In this document: piece by piece, positions 1 through 8,783 of the stretch
Layout of the letters: each line of letters begins with the position of its first letter
Numbering within the stretch: position 1 is the stretch's first letter
DNA from: JAHDHW01 sp963793295
GTDB lineage: Bacteria > Bacteroidota > Bacteroidia > Chitinophagales > Saprospiraceae
Length of the DNA stretch: 64,000 nt
Direction: 5' to 3'
Assembly: GCA_963793295.1 (NCBI GenBank)
Contig: CAWBZX010000024.1
Coordinates: forward strand, 202,503-266,502
Translations under genes and position numbers: made by a program
The notes under the pieces: model-generated
Told to the model about the DNA's origin: nothing
The model's input: only the letters and a program-made list of their open reading frames with translations
The model's database searches: none

Positions 1-331
1 GTTCATTTTCAAGGCTAAACGGAAGGTTGAATGGAAACTGAGCCTTTTTCAAAACATCATATGCTTTGCCTTTGATTTTGTTTTCCAAAAGCTCGTTTAC
101 GATATCGAGATAGGGGATAAGCGAAAAAGTATTATCTGCATCCAGAATTAATTGCTTGATATCCGCTCTCCTTTTATCCAAATCCGGGTTATCGAAATTA
201 TCATCCAATAAATTAACTAAATCGGCTAGATAGGCCGCTGGTGAATAAACGGATCGTGCTTCGTCGCCTTTTTTAAAATCTAGTTCGCCAAAAAGTTTTA
301 TGTAGCTGGGAAATTTAGTTTGGTCACTCAT
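1..331 (-). CDS. Tc-toxin A-subunit-like protein (VRP1/SpvA-type N-terminus), partial
   Basis: A reading frame opens with ATG at 331 and stays open to the left edge (110 codons), so the stop lies outside the window. The translated start has SVYSPAAYLADLVNLLD near residues 27-43, then DKRRADIKQL and IPYLDIVNELLE near residues 52-83. This series (Y-SPAAYL, then RRxDI, then NT..., then a 'DIVNELLE' helix) is what I know from the N-terminal region of insecticidal toxin complex A subunits (TcdA/TcaB) and Salmonella SpvA (VRP1 family). Full-length relatives form a pentameric pore and delivery tube for a BC cocoon. There is no signal peptide, as in known TcA proteins. No B or C component is in view. 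Family assignment is from the N-terminus only; the size and remaining domains cannot be judged. Confidence 0.65.
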   Translation of the reverse strand, partial: MSDQTKFPSYIKLFGELDFKKGDEARSVYSPAAYLADLVNLLDDNFDNPDLDKRRADIKQLILDADNTFSLIPYLDIVNELLENKIKGKAYDVLKKAQFPFNLPFSLENE

Positions 332-911
332 TGTTTTCGTTTTTTGATTTTTATTGTGTTTTTAGTGTTATGATTCATGATCATAATTAATGGGCGTTTT
401 GCACTAAAAGAGAAACACCCTTAATGTTTTATACTTAGTAGAAAATTGTAATATGTATTGGTTGAGAAATTTTGTTGAAATAATAGCAAAAGAGGAGGTT
501 AAGTTTATATTCATTGGTTTTAGGATTAACAATTATTTTAAAAGGTTTTAAAACCTAATTATCTGATACCTGTTTTCGATCCGAGAAATGACCAAAACCA
601 ATACAAACAAAAACAACTTTTAAAGCGTGGGTCTATAATGACACCCTTTAAAAATCTTTATGTTATCCCTTCTGTAAAATGAAAATCTTAACACGCCACT
701 TGAAGCAACACGCTAGTAATTTAATTGAATAACCAGATTGGTAAAAATTAAATTACTGATCTGAATTGATTTGTAGATTTCTCATGTAATGATTATAAAT
801 TAAATTATAACGTGCTTAAAGCTAATAATTAATTTTCAAAATGCAAAACTGATCGGACACATTGAAAATTTAATTTTCTTTAAAGAAGAAACCTGATTTG
901 GATTTAAACAA
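332..911. other. Intergenic region, no gene seen
   Basis: AT-rich spacer between the Tc-like gene (reading left, so its promoter should lie here) and the stop of the 1591-residue secreted protein. A perfect 14-base palindrome AGGTTTTAAAACCT lies at 543-556. A 32-codon open frame at about 452-550 has no other support. I see no clear TAnnTTTG box for the Tc-like gene. Confidence 0.5.
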
Positions 912-3900
912 TTACCTAACTAAAGTAATATCACCTCTAAAAATATCCACATGACCGTCTATATACTTTACATCTATTACATAAACAAAAACACCTGGGT
1001 TTAAAGGTTCACCATTTAAAGTACCATCCCATCCTATTGAAGAATTATTTCCGTTGCCTTGAATGATTTGTGGAATTTCGAATACCAATTCTCCCCATCT
1101 GTTGAATATTTTTAGATTTCTAATCTCTTTAACATCCTTACCTGGAAAAATTTTGAATACATCATTAACACCGTCATTATTAGGTGTAAAAACATTGGGA
1201 ATGAAAATATTTCGATTCTTCTTAACTCTTACCATGATTTCGTCTTCAACAAAGCATCCGGAAGTGTCTTCCAACATCACCTGATAAGAAGTTGTGTTTA
1301 AAGGATTGATTGAGATATTCAGACAATTTTGATCAAGACAAGTAAGCGCTTCGGTTGGAGTCCATTTTACAGATTCAATTTGGTTTTCAGCAATATTGGT
1401 TTGTAAAAATAACTCTATGTTTTGACCTAATTCTACAGTAATGTCTGACCCAAGATCAATTTCGATTGGCGTATTTTCAGGAACAATAACTGTTTGTTCA
1501 AGAGCGCAACCTAAAGCGTCCTGAACGGTCAAATTGTAGACACCACTCTCCAGAAATTGCCAATATGAAATTGTGGTAAATGTTTGATTATCAATAGAAT
1601 ATTGAAAGGGTGGTGTTCCGCCCAAGACAGATTGCATTTCTATAAATCCATCATTATTTCCATAACAACTAGGTCCTTGAGCGTTAAAATTAATTTGATA
1701 TGGAAAATCTTCATTCTCTGAAATGAAAACCGAATCAACATTAAAACAACCATTCAAGGAATTAAAAGCCGTCAAAGTGTACCATCCAGGATTTGAAATT
1801 TCAGTAATTAAATCTGTGGAAATAATATTCTCATTTTCAAAGTTCCAGACAAATTCATCTGCATCTGAAGATGCAGAACCATTTAAGACAAGAGTTGATT
1901 CAGTACAACCAAAAGATTGTTCCTGGCCCGCATCTATGATTGGAGCAAGGGTATTAGAACTAACAAAAACCGTATCTTCTGAAAAGCAACCATTTAAACT
2001 ATTTGTTACTCTTAAGACATACATGCCCTCAAAAATGGCCGTTACTTCAATTTGATTATTAGGCCCTATAATTCCACCAGGAGGGCCATTCCAAAAGTAT
2101 TGAAATTCTGGGCCTGTTTCAGAATTTTCACCATCCAAAATCACTTCGGAATTATAACAAGTAATTTCTTTATCATCTCCAGCATCAATCTCTGGATTAT
2201 TGGATAGATCGCTAATGACCACTTCTTCATTTGCAGAACAGCCATTTGTCAAACTAGTAGCAATTAAAGTATAAGTTCCCGGTTCAAAAACTTCGATTGA
2301 GAATTCATTGATTATTGAGCCGTCTGGCAAAATCCAGGAATATACAACGTCGTCTTGATATGCAGGTTTTATTACTACAGAATTTGAAGCACAGTCAAAA
2401 ATGCCTTGAACGATTGTTTCAGCTATGGGTGGCTCAATATCTTGAAAGACATTTACAAATTCTGGATCTGAAAGACAGCCATTTTCAGTATTTAAAATTG
2501 AAAGCGTATAAGTTCCAGGGATGGTTACCAAAGGAATAGGTGAGTTAACATTTGACGAATTAATGCCAGGACCTTCCCATTGAGGAATCAAATTATCTTG
2601 AGTGTTACCAATCGAAGTTAAAAGACATTCTGTTACTGCGCACGTCAACATTTGGTCTCCACCGATCAAAGCTATAGGAATATTAATATCTTCAAATATC
2701 TCAACGAAATCTGAAGAGCTACATCCAGACAATGGATCAGTTGTAGTTAAAGTATAGATACCCGGAGCTGTGACCGTCGGAGAAAAGGTGCCTTCACCTG
2801 AAGCAATGCTAGGACCTTCCCAAATTGGAATTCCAATTCCTGAACCGATGATTGTTTGCTCAGATTCGATGCAATTTAAAATTAAACTTTCGCCAGCTTC
2901 TACTTGAGGCGCTTCCATAATATTTATGATAAGAATCTCAGAGTAAGTGCAATATCCCTCTTGATAAGTATAAATTATTTCATTCGTTCCGACTGAAACT
3001 TGATTAGAACTTGGGTTAAAAATGCCATTGTTGGAATCCATAATTCCTGGACCGCTCCATGTTCCATTTCCAAGTCCATTATCTCCAATAATCTCCACTT
3101 CCAATTCTATATTTCCCAGAGGAAGTTCATTTGAACAAAAACTTTGGATATTTTGGATGTTTAGAGAAATGTTTGGGCACTCCAATGTAGAGCAATCTAT
3201 TTGGGTAAAACTATTTGGGCAAATTCCATTGCTGATCGCTTCAACAGTGATGCTCACTTGTTCATTTGGAGGTAAGTTTGATATTGTATAATTGGTTCCA
3301 TTTTGAATTTGTCCATTTACTATATAACTTGTTACATTTGGGACTGGAGCCCAATAAAATTCAATAACATCGACAGTAGAAATACAGGTTATCTGCGGTT
3401 CCAAAATAGCTGGATCAACTTGGATGGTTTTTGAAAATAATGATGATAAGCATCCATTTCTTTCTACCTGTAAAGTAATAATGTGTTGACCACTAGGGAA
3501 TTGTAGGTCAAATATACCTGAGTCTGGGTTGCCATTTACAACAGTTCCGCTTCCAAAATCCCAAATTAGTGTGGTGTTGAAATCAATGGTGCCATTAAAA
3601 TTTATAAAAGCGACATCGTCTTCACAAATGAAATCAGGACTACTAAAATCAGCTAGAGGTATTTCTTGTACTTCGACATTAAAACAAGAAAGCATTCCCG
3701 GCCCGCAGTCTCCAATTGCATGAACACAAACTTGTCCTCCTGGCGATTGCCATACGACTTCAATACTTGTTGTTCCTTGTCCTGAAATAATGGTTCCAGA
3801 GCCATTGATTGTCCATTCATAACTTGTGGCAAAAGGAACATCCGAGATTACATAAACTTCGGTATTCCCATTTTCGCAAATAAATACATCAGATAATTGA

Positions 3901-5687
3901 TCAGGTTGTTCTACTGCTTCAATTATTTCAATTTCATAATTCATTGAGGATTCACAACCATTTATATCAATGAAATTGTAGGACAAAGTATGAATTCCAA
4001 TGCCCAAACTTTGTGGATCAATACACCCGTTAATATCAACGGGCCCATCCCAAGTACCTCCAAGAGGAGATGCTTCAAAACACAAAGGAGGTTCATTATT
4101 ACAAATAGTTGTTGGACCCGATATTTCAACATGTGGCTCTGGAAAAATTGTGATTGAAATATCTGCAAAAACCTCATAACATCCAGATCCGCCATCATAA
4201 ACTGTTACGGTATATGTTCCTGATTCGAAAGCAAGTTCAGTTTGGTCATTTCCACCACTGCTCCACATATAGTAATAAAAACCTGAGCCTCCGAAAGTGT
4301 TAGCTGATAATGTGATTGGATAACCTGGTCCATTTTCACAAGCTTCTATTCCTGGACTTGCTTCAATATTAACTAAAGGTGGATAAGTTTCTTCAACAAA
4401 AGCTCCTGATTCATTTGTGCAGCCATTTGCATCCGTCACCGTTACCGAGTAATAACCTGCATTGCAGGCCACAATACTTTCAGGCCCATCAATGCCATTG
4501 CTCCAAATACATGAAAAAGGTCCTGTGCCACTTGAAATAACAGCTGTTAATTGAGCACATTCTCCTGGGCAAATGTTCGAATAGGTTGGATCAATATAAA
4601 AATCTATTTCCGGAAATATTGTGACTGTAACAATCAGTTGCTCTCCAATACATCCAAGCAAACAGGTTGGGGTTACATAATAAACAACCGTTACCGGATT
4701 TCCGGTCGTGTTTGTCAAAACATTTGAAATAGTTGAACCAGTTCCTGAAGTGGCACCATGTGGATTTGGAGCTACATACCATTCATATGTTGTCTCAGGG
4801 TCCATATTACTAATCAAATCTAATTCAAAAAGATCTCCCGAACAGACTTCAAATTCTACTTCTTCATTTAATATGATTGGAGGATCGCAGCAGCGTTTAA
4901 TAAATCCTAAAGTCCAGGGTTCATCTTCTTGGCAACCAGGAGCCATCCAGCCACCGGTTTCTCCATCGCCAAATGTTCTAAAAGAAATTTCACAATATTC
5001 AATTCCTGGCTCTGAACAAGGAGTCGGAGTCGCTAAAAAACATACCTGTTTTTGTACTTCTGGAGAAAAATATTCTCCCCAGGAACAGTTAGGGTCTGAA
5101 TAATCCAAGCACTCAGGATTATTTCCTGGAAGATTTACATAAAACCAACCTCCTCCCAATGGGGTGTTTGGAGGATAATACCCATTAGGTATATCATTAT
5201 AAAACACTGAAAATTCAGGAAACCATTTCCAATGCGGACCAGGATAATCATCAGGATATGAAATGTTATTAAACGGGTGATATGTTATAAGTCCGGGTTC
5301 TCCATAGTCGTTTGGGAAAACATCAAGACAATTCCCAAAATCAGGAACCAGTCCGTGCATCCATTGTCCATTATCACCAACCCAATTATGGATTATAAAA
5401 CAGATTTCAATTGTATCTCCTGCTTGGCATCCAAAATCTTCTAGTGGTCCACCTAGTGTTAAATTTTGAGCAATAATTGAGGAATATGCATTACAAATAC
5501 CTAATTCTGCATCAAGGCTTGATTGATTATCAATGGATGCAATCCGTTCAGTGTAGCTGATTGGATTTTCATTTTGAGTATAACTTTGTTTTGGAGCCAA
5601 GCAAAGAATAGTGCAAATTATTGCATTAACTTTTAAAAACTTAATTAAAAAGGAAATACAAAGATGTTGTTCGATCCTAGTTTTCAT
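912..5687 (-). CDS. Secreted PKD/SprB-repeat protein with gliding-motility-associated (type B) C-terminal sorting domain
   Basis: The product has 1591 residues. A signal-like hydrophobic stretch (about residues 10-35) precedes a cysteine-rich N-terminal domain. Then come many beta-sandwich units of PKD/Ig type (WSNGIDGP..., 'SVTVTDANGC', 'YTLTTTDPLSGCSSSD'), each with a conserved 'GCxS' turn. A SprB-like repeat lies near residues 1370-1440 (PSCYGNNDGFIEM, then GGTPPFQYSID). The last 95 residues (FIPNVFTPNNDGVND, then 'IFNRWGELVF', then 'WDGTLNGEPLNPGVFVYVI') are the CHU_C/type B sorting domain that sends proteins through the type IX secretion system, in many cases to stay on the cell surface. 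Probable role: surface adhesin or matrix protein, by inference. It is intact over its whole length. It is followed on the same strand by the short spacer to the Tc-like gene, but there is no sign the two are linked in function. Confidence 0.85.
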   Translation of the reverse strand: MKTRIEQHLCISFLIKFLKVNAIICTILCLAPKQSYTQNENPISYTERIASIDNQSSLDAELGICNAYSSIIAQNLTLGGPLEDFGCQAGDTIEICFIIHNWVGDNGQWMHGLVPDFGNCLDVFPNDYGEPGLITYHPFNNISYPDDYPGPHWKWFPEFSVFYNDIPNGYYPPNTPLGGGWFYVNLPGNNPECLDYSDPNCSWGEYFSPEVQKQVCFLATPTPCSEPGIEYCEISFRTFGDGETGGWMAPGCQEDEPWTLGFIKRCCDPPIILNEEVEFEVCSGDLFELDLISNMDPETTYEWYVAPNPHGATSGTGSTISNVLTNTTGNPVTVVYYVTPTCLLGCIGEQLIVTVTIFPEIDFYIDPTYSNICPGECAQLTAVISSGTGPFSCIWSNGIDGPESIVACNAGYYSVTVTDANGCTNESGAFVEETYPPLVNIEASPGIEACENGPGYPITLSANTFGGSGFYYYMWSSGGNDQTELAFESGTYTVTVYDGGSGCYEVFADISITIFPEPHVEISGPTTICNNEPPLCFEASPLGGTWDGPVDINGCIDPQSLGIGIHTLSYNFIDINGCESSMNYEIEIIEAVEQPDQLSDVFICENGNTEVYVISDVPFATSYEWTINGSGTIISGQGTTSIEVVWQSPGGQVCVHAIGDCGPGMLSCFNVEVQEIPLADFSSPDFICEDDVAFINFNGTIDFNTTLIWDFGSGTVVNGNPDSGIFDLQFPSGQHIITLQVERNGCLSSLFSKTIQVDPAILEPQITCISTVDVIEFYWAPVPNVTSYIVNGQIQNGTNYTISNLPPNEQVSITVEAISNGICPNSFTQIDCSTLECPNISLNIQNIQSFCSNELPLGNIELEVEIIGDNGLGNGTWSGPGIMDSNNGIFNPSSNQVSVGTNEIIYTYQEGYCTYSEILIINIMEAPQVEAGESLILNCIESEQTIIGSGIGIPIWEGPSIASGEGTFSPTVTAPGIYTLTTTDPLSGCSSSDFVEIFEDINIPIALIGGDQMLTCAVTECLLTSIGNTQDNLIPQWEGPGINSSNVNSPIPLVTIPGTYTLSILNTENGCLSDPEFVNVFQDIEPPIAETIVQGIFDCASNSVVIKPAYQDDVVYSWILPDGSIINEFSIEVFEPGTYTLIATSLTNGCSANEEVVISDLSNNPEIDAGDDKEITCYNSEVILDGENSETGPEFQYFWNGPPGGIIGPNNQIEVTAIFEGMYVLRVTNSLNGCFSEDTVFVSSNTLAPIIDAGQEQSFGCTESTLVLNGSASSDADEFVWNFENENIISTDLITEISNPGWYTLTAFNSLNGCFNVDSVFISENEDFPYQINFNAQGPSCYGNNDGFIEMQSVLGGTPPFQYSIDNQTFTTISYWQFLESGVYNLTVQDALGCALEQTVIVPENTPIEIDLGSDITVELGQNIELFLQTNIAENQIESVKWTPTEALTCLDQNCLNISINPLNTTSYQVMLEDTSGCFVEDEIMVRVKKNRNIFIPNVFTPNNDGVNDVFKIFPGKDVKEIRNLKIFNRWGELVFEIPQIIQGNGNNSSIGWDGTLNGEPLNPGVFVYVIDVKYIDGHVDIFRGDITLVR

Positions 5688-5809
5688 AACAAAAATTTTG
5701 AGTTGTTAAAACTATTTATGGATCGGAAAGCTTAGTAAAATCGCAATAAAATAAACTGGAATTTTTGGTTTAGGAAGAGCACATTAGACTGGATTTGTGC
5801 AATATAAAA

Positions 5810-5846
5810 ATATTTGAATGAAAAAAACAAGTTTTCATTCAAATAT
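5810..5846 (-). terminator. AT-rich stem-loop terminator
   Basis: Perfect 15-base inverted repeat (5810-5824 and 5832-5846, 7-base loop). Read on the minus strand it lies about 57 bases past the stop of the beta-helix gene and is followed by TTTTTATATT, as for a Rho-independent terminator. The stem is almost all A/T, so its strength is uncertain. Confidence 0.55.
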
Positions 5847-5902
5847 AAAATTAAAATATATAGCAAGCTGCTTGGATAAACAGAATTTTAAATCCGATTA
5901 GC

Positions 5903-7246
5903 TTATTTCAAAATAACTACCTTTTGTGTTTGATTTTTTTCTCCAGATTTCAATTCAAAATAATAAACTCCTGAAAGCTCTTGAGCCAAGTTGACTCTGG
6001 TCTGATTTGTTGTAATTGACTGACTTTTAACTAATTGTCCATTGGAAGAAAATATGCTCAGTTCCGCTTTGTCGATGTCATTTAAATCAATTTGTACAAA
6101 ATCAGTAGCCGGATTTGGATGAATCGTGGCTATTTGAAATTCTTGATTATCAAATACCGAAGTTGGTGATTGGTCAAAATAAAAAGCACCTTTATCTGAT
6201 CGTGTTCCATCGGGATCAAATAAAGAAGGGTCACCGGAATCGATGCAAGGGGAAGCCGAAAGGAGATGATAATCACCATTTTCAGCATCGACAAAAAGAG
6301 GGTCAGCATTATCATTTCCGACGCCAAACCAAGCTCCTTCAAGATTATTATAAGTGGCATAAATACCCGCATTGCTTTCACTCATTTGAATGATGGCCAT
6401 GCCTTCAGATGGGGAATCGATAATATTATTGACCAATGTGATTGTATTTTCATGATTCAAAGCCACTTCTCCATCAAGTGTGTTATTTGTCAAAGTTGTA
6501 GTTGAGTTAAAAACCTTCACGGAAGCAGTATAAGGTGGCGCATCATAACTTCCATTATAAATTAGGTTACCTGAAATAGTCAATTCACTGCTATCCGCTG
6601 CGATCCCTCCGCAAGTAAAACAGTAACCGCCCATCGTATTCGAAATCGTATTTTTTGTGATGGTAAGGTTTGATTTGTGGGCCACAATGCCACCGAATTT
6701 TTGAGTAAAATAACCTTCAAGGCTGTCAATCAAGTTTTGCTCAATGATGGCATTTGAGTTTAAACAATAAATGCCTCCAAAGTCATTATACCCAAAATAA
6801 TTGTTGACACATTTAGTGATTTTATTTTTTAAAATAGTAGGCGATGCATCGATGCAAACTATACCGCCTCCATAAAGAGGCATATCTTCGTTTTCATCAT
6901 TTGATCCATTTTTCAGTGTGAACCCTACAATTTTGGTTGCATTAGTTTCACCGTTTTCTAATGTGATCACTGCATTCTTGCCTTGTCCATCAATGATGGT
7001 TTGTTCAATGAAAGATTCTTCGCCAGTGGTTAAATAATGTGATGCGAGGACGATATCAATGCCATTGAAAAGTAAATTTTCGGTATAAATTCCTGGAGCG
7101 ACAAGCACTGTGTCGCCTTCATTAGCATTGTCAATTCCTTGTTGAATCGTTGGAAAATCACCGGGGATATTTATGACTTGAGCGTTAATTATTGTAGTGA
7201 ATGAAAAGAAAAAAGCCGTGAGAATGGGTATTAATTTTTTTATCAT
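5903..7246 (-). CDS. Secreted right-handed beta-helix protein with T9SS type A sorting domain
   Basis: The product has 447 residues. A signal peptide covers about residues 1-22 (ending in a TTIINAQ-like site). The next part, FPTIQQGIDNANEGDTVLVAPGIY, is the usual opening of pectate-lyase-like parallel beta-helix proteins (written here from two overlapping short motifs: 'TIQQGIDNA' and 'GDTVLVAPGIYTENL'). The middle has 8-10 coils with N-rich turns such as 'TKNTISNT' and 'SGNLIYNGS'. A 'SPCIDSGDPS' closing motif follows near residue 335. The last 75 residues (IHPNPATDFVQI, 'LSGVYYFELK', 'KVVILK') are a type A T9SS sorting domain. No catalytic residues of polysaccharide lyases are evident, so the target (sugar or otherwise) is not known. 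Confidence 0.82.
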   Translation of the reverse strand: MIKKLIPILTAFFFSFTTIINAQVINIPGDFPTIQQGIDNANEGDTVLVAPGIYTENLLFNGIDIVLASHYLTTGEESFIEQTIIDGQGKNAVITLENGETNATKIVGFTLKNGSNDENEDMPLYGGGIVCIDASPTILKNKITKCVNNYFGYNDFGGIYCLNSNAIIEQNLIDSLEGYFTQKFGGIVAHKSNLTITKNTISNTMGGYCFTCGGIAADSSELTISGNLIYNGSYDAPPYTASVKVFNSTTTLTNNTLDGEVALNHENTITLVNNIIDSPSEGMAIIQMSESNAGIYATYNNLEGAWFGVGNDNADPLFVDAENGDYHLLSASPCIDSGDPSLFDPDGTRSDKGAFYFDQSPTSVFDNQEFQIATIHPNPATDFVQIDLNDIDKAELSIFSSNGQLVKSQSITTNQTRVNLAQELSGVYYFELKSGEKNQTQKVVILK

Positions 7247-7664
7247 GAAAGGGGGTTTTTATCTTCTAAAATTACTAACAAAATAAACATACCTTGAATA
7301 TACCTTATTAGTTTTTACTTTTTTATTGGATTGTGATTTTAGATTGATAAATGTTTTATCGTAGGTAGCTGGTTTTTAAGCCACTATAAGATTTGTTTAA
7401 TCAGATTCGTACCAAATTCATACTTTAAACAGGTACTTTAATTTTATTGAATATTCATGTTTTTGACACTTTATATACACTTTAGAAAATGTGTTTTATA
7501 TCAATTAAGTTTTTGGGCTAAATTATCAATAAGTTACTTTTTTACACCTGCTTATTATCTAAAATAACTCGAACGCCAAAAGGCTTTCTCGATTGACATA
7601 ACTCATTGATTTTTAATGAAATAATTTGTATCTATAAAGATTGTCAAACCTTAAAATTTTAGTC
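7247..7664. other. Divergent intergenic region
   Basis: AT-rich spacer between the diverging beta-helix and slipin genes; it must hold both promoters. A near-consensus Bacteroidota -7 box (ATAATTTG, about 7622-7630) stands some 35 bases before the chosen slipin start, with a TTG about 19 bases further upstream. No reading frame of note. Confidence 0.4.
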
Positions 7665-8408
7665 ATGGTTCCATTAATCATCTTGGGTGTAGTTATTGTG
7701 TTTTTTCTTGGAGGTGTCCGCATCGTTTTTGAATACAAAAGGGCCCTAAAGTTCAGGTTCGGGAAATATATCAAAATTCTGAAGCCAGGCATTCGCTGGA
7801 TAATTCCGTTAATCGAAACTGCTCAATTTGTTGATATCCGTGTGATCACAATCAATATACTATCTCAGGAAGTGATGACAATGGATAATGTTCCGTGCAG
7901 GGTAGACGGCGTGCTTTTTTATAAAATTATTAACGCAGAACTTGCCGTTTTGGAGGTTGAAAATTATGATTTTGCCATTACTTTGCTTGCTCAGGCAGCA
8001 TTGAGGGATGTTTGTGGAAAAGTGGATTTGGATACTATTTTGTCGAAGCGGGAAGAGATGGGCATGAATATCAAAAGTATTGTTGATTCTGTTACCCAGG
8101 ATTGGGGAATTTCTATAATAGATGTTAAAATTAAGGACATAGAATTGCCGGAAAATATGAAACGTTCCATGGCCAATCAAGCTGAAGCAGAGCGTTCGAG
8201 AAGAGCTAGGGTAATCCTTGCCTTAGCGGAAAAGCAGGCAGCAAATAAGTTGCTAGAGGCAGGATTGATAATCGACAAATCACCTTCTGCAATTAAACTG
8301 AGATTGTATCAGACTTTAGCAGATATTGCTGCGGAAAAGAATTCCACTATTGTCTTCCCTTTCCCAGAAGAAATATTATCCTATCCACGAAAAAAAGAGG
8401 AAAAATAA
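7665..8408 (+). CDS. Slipin / stomatin-like SPFH (Band 7) membrane protein
   Basis: The product has 247 residues from the ATG at 7665. An in-frame TTG at 7641 would add eight residues, but the ATG directly precedes the membrane segment and is preferred. One N-terminal hydrophobic helix (residues 1-17, PLIILGVVIVFFLGGV) anchors a Band 7 domain: 'RIVFEYKRALKFRFGKY', 'KPGIRWIIPLIE', 'TINILSQEVMTMDNVPC', 'AALRDVCGKVDLDTIL', then 'WGISIIDVKIKDIELPENM' and a charged helix (QAEAERSRRARVI). This order is that of bacterial slipins, which form rings or microdomains in the inner membrane and often work with an NfeD protein or a membrane protease. No NfeD partner gene is adjacent. The gene stands alone. 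Confidence 0.85.
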   Translation: MVPLIILGVVIVFFLGGVRIVFEYKRALKFRFGKYIKILKPGIRWIIPLIETAQFVDIRVITINILSQEVMTMDNVPCRVDGVLFYKIINAELAVLEVENYDFAITLLAQAALRDVCGKVDLDTILSKREEMGMNIKSIVDSVTQDWGISIIDVKIKDIELPENMKRSMANQAEAERSRRARVILALAEKQAANKLLEAGLIIDKSPSAIKLRLYQTLADIAAEKNSTIVFPFPEEILSYPRKKEEK

Positions 8409-8783
8409 TAAAAACACTTAGGCCACTTACGTTTGAAGCCATACATTCAAAACATTCACTAGCTCCAGTTGGTAAACTCATACGCTATGAGGTTAGATAT
8501 ACCATGAACAAGATTGAATATGGGGAAAAGTTTAATGCATCTTTGATTAGTATAGGGCTTAGTACATAAAGAATTTTTTATAAAAGATTAATATTCAATA
8601 TTGGGGTTGATTTTGGATTACTTCTTAAAAAATTGAAAAAACTTTTTTCATTTTCTCAAATTATGGAAAACTTCAGTAAATGTATTTAATTCGTAGCCCT
8701 AAATGGATTGGCTTTTTGCTGTTTTAAGTAAAATTTGATTTTGTATAGATTTTTTTTAGCAAAGCCTATCTTTGAATTAAAAA
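8409..8783. other. Intergenic region with promoter for the pullulanase gene
   Basis: No supported gene. A frame of about 50 codons without ATG (roughly 8420-8569) is open by chance or is a remnant. The right end holds a perfect -7 box (next entry). Confidence 0.4.
8767..8774 (+). promoter_or_regulatory. -7 promoter box TATCTTTG of the pullulanase gene
   Basis: TATCTTTG fits the Bacteroidota primary sigma -7 consensus TAnnTTTG exactly and lies 9 bases before the start codon, implying a very short leader. A TTTG-like -33 element lies about 23 bases upstream, slightly further than the usual 19. Confidence 0.5.

Noticed and set aside
452..550. 32-codon ORF in the first intergenic region
   Set aside because: No ribosome site, no hydrophobic pattern or duplication to support it.
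4708..5103. 131-codon plus-strand frame inside the 1591-residue gene
   Set aside because: Antisense shadow of a gene with clear domain content.
7641..7664. TTG start of the slipin
   Set aside because: The ATG at 7665 places the membrane helix at the N-terminus as in relatives; the eight extra residues have no support.
8420..8569. Open frame of about 50 codons after the slipin gene
   Set aside because: No start codon, no family resemblance; only noted as a possible remnant.
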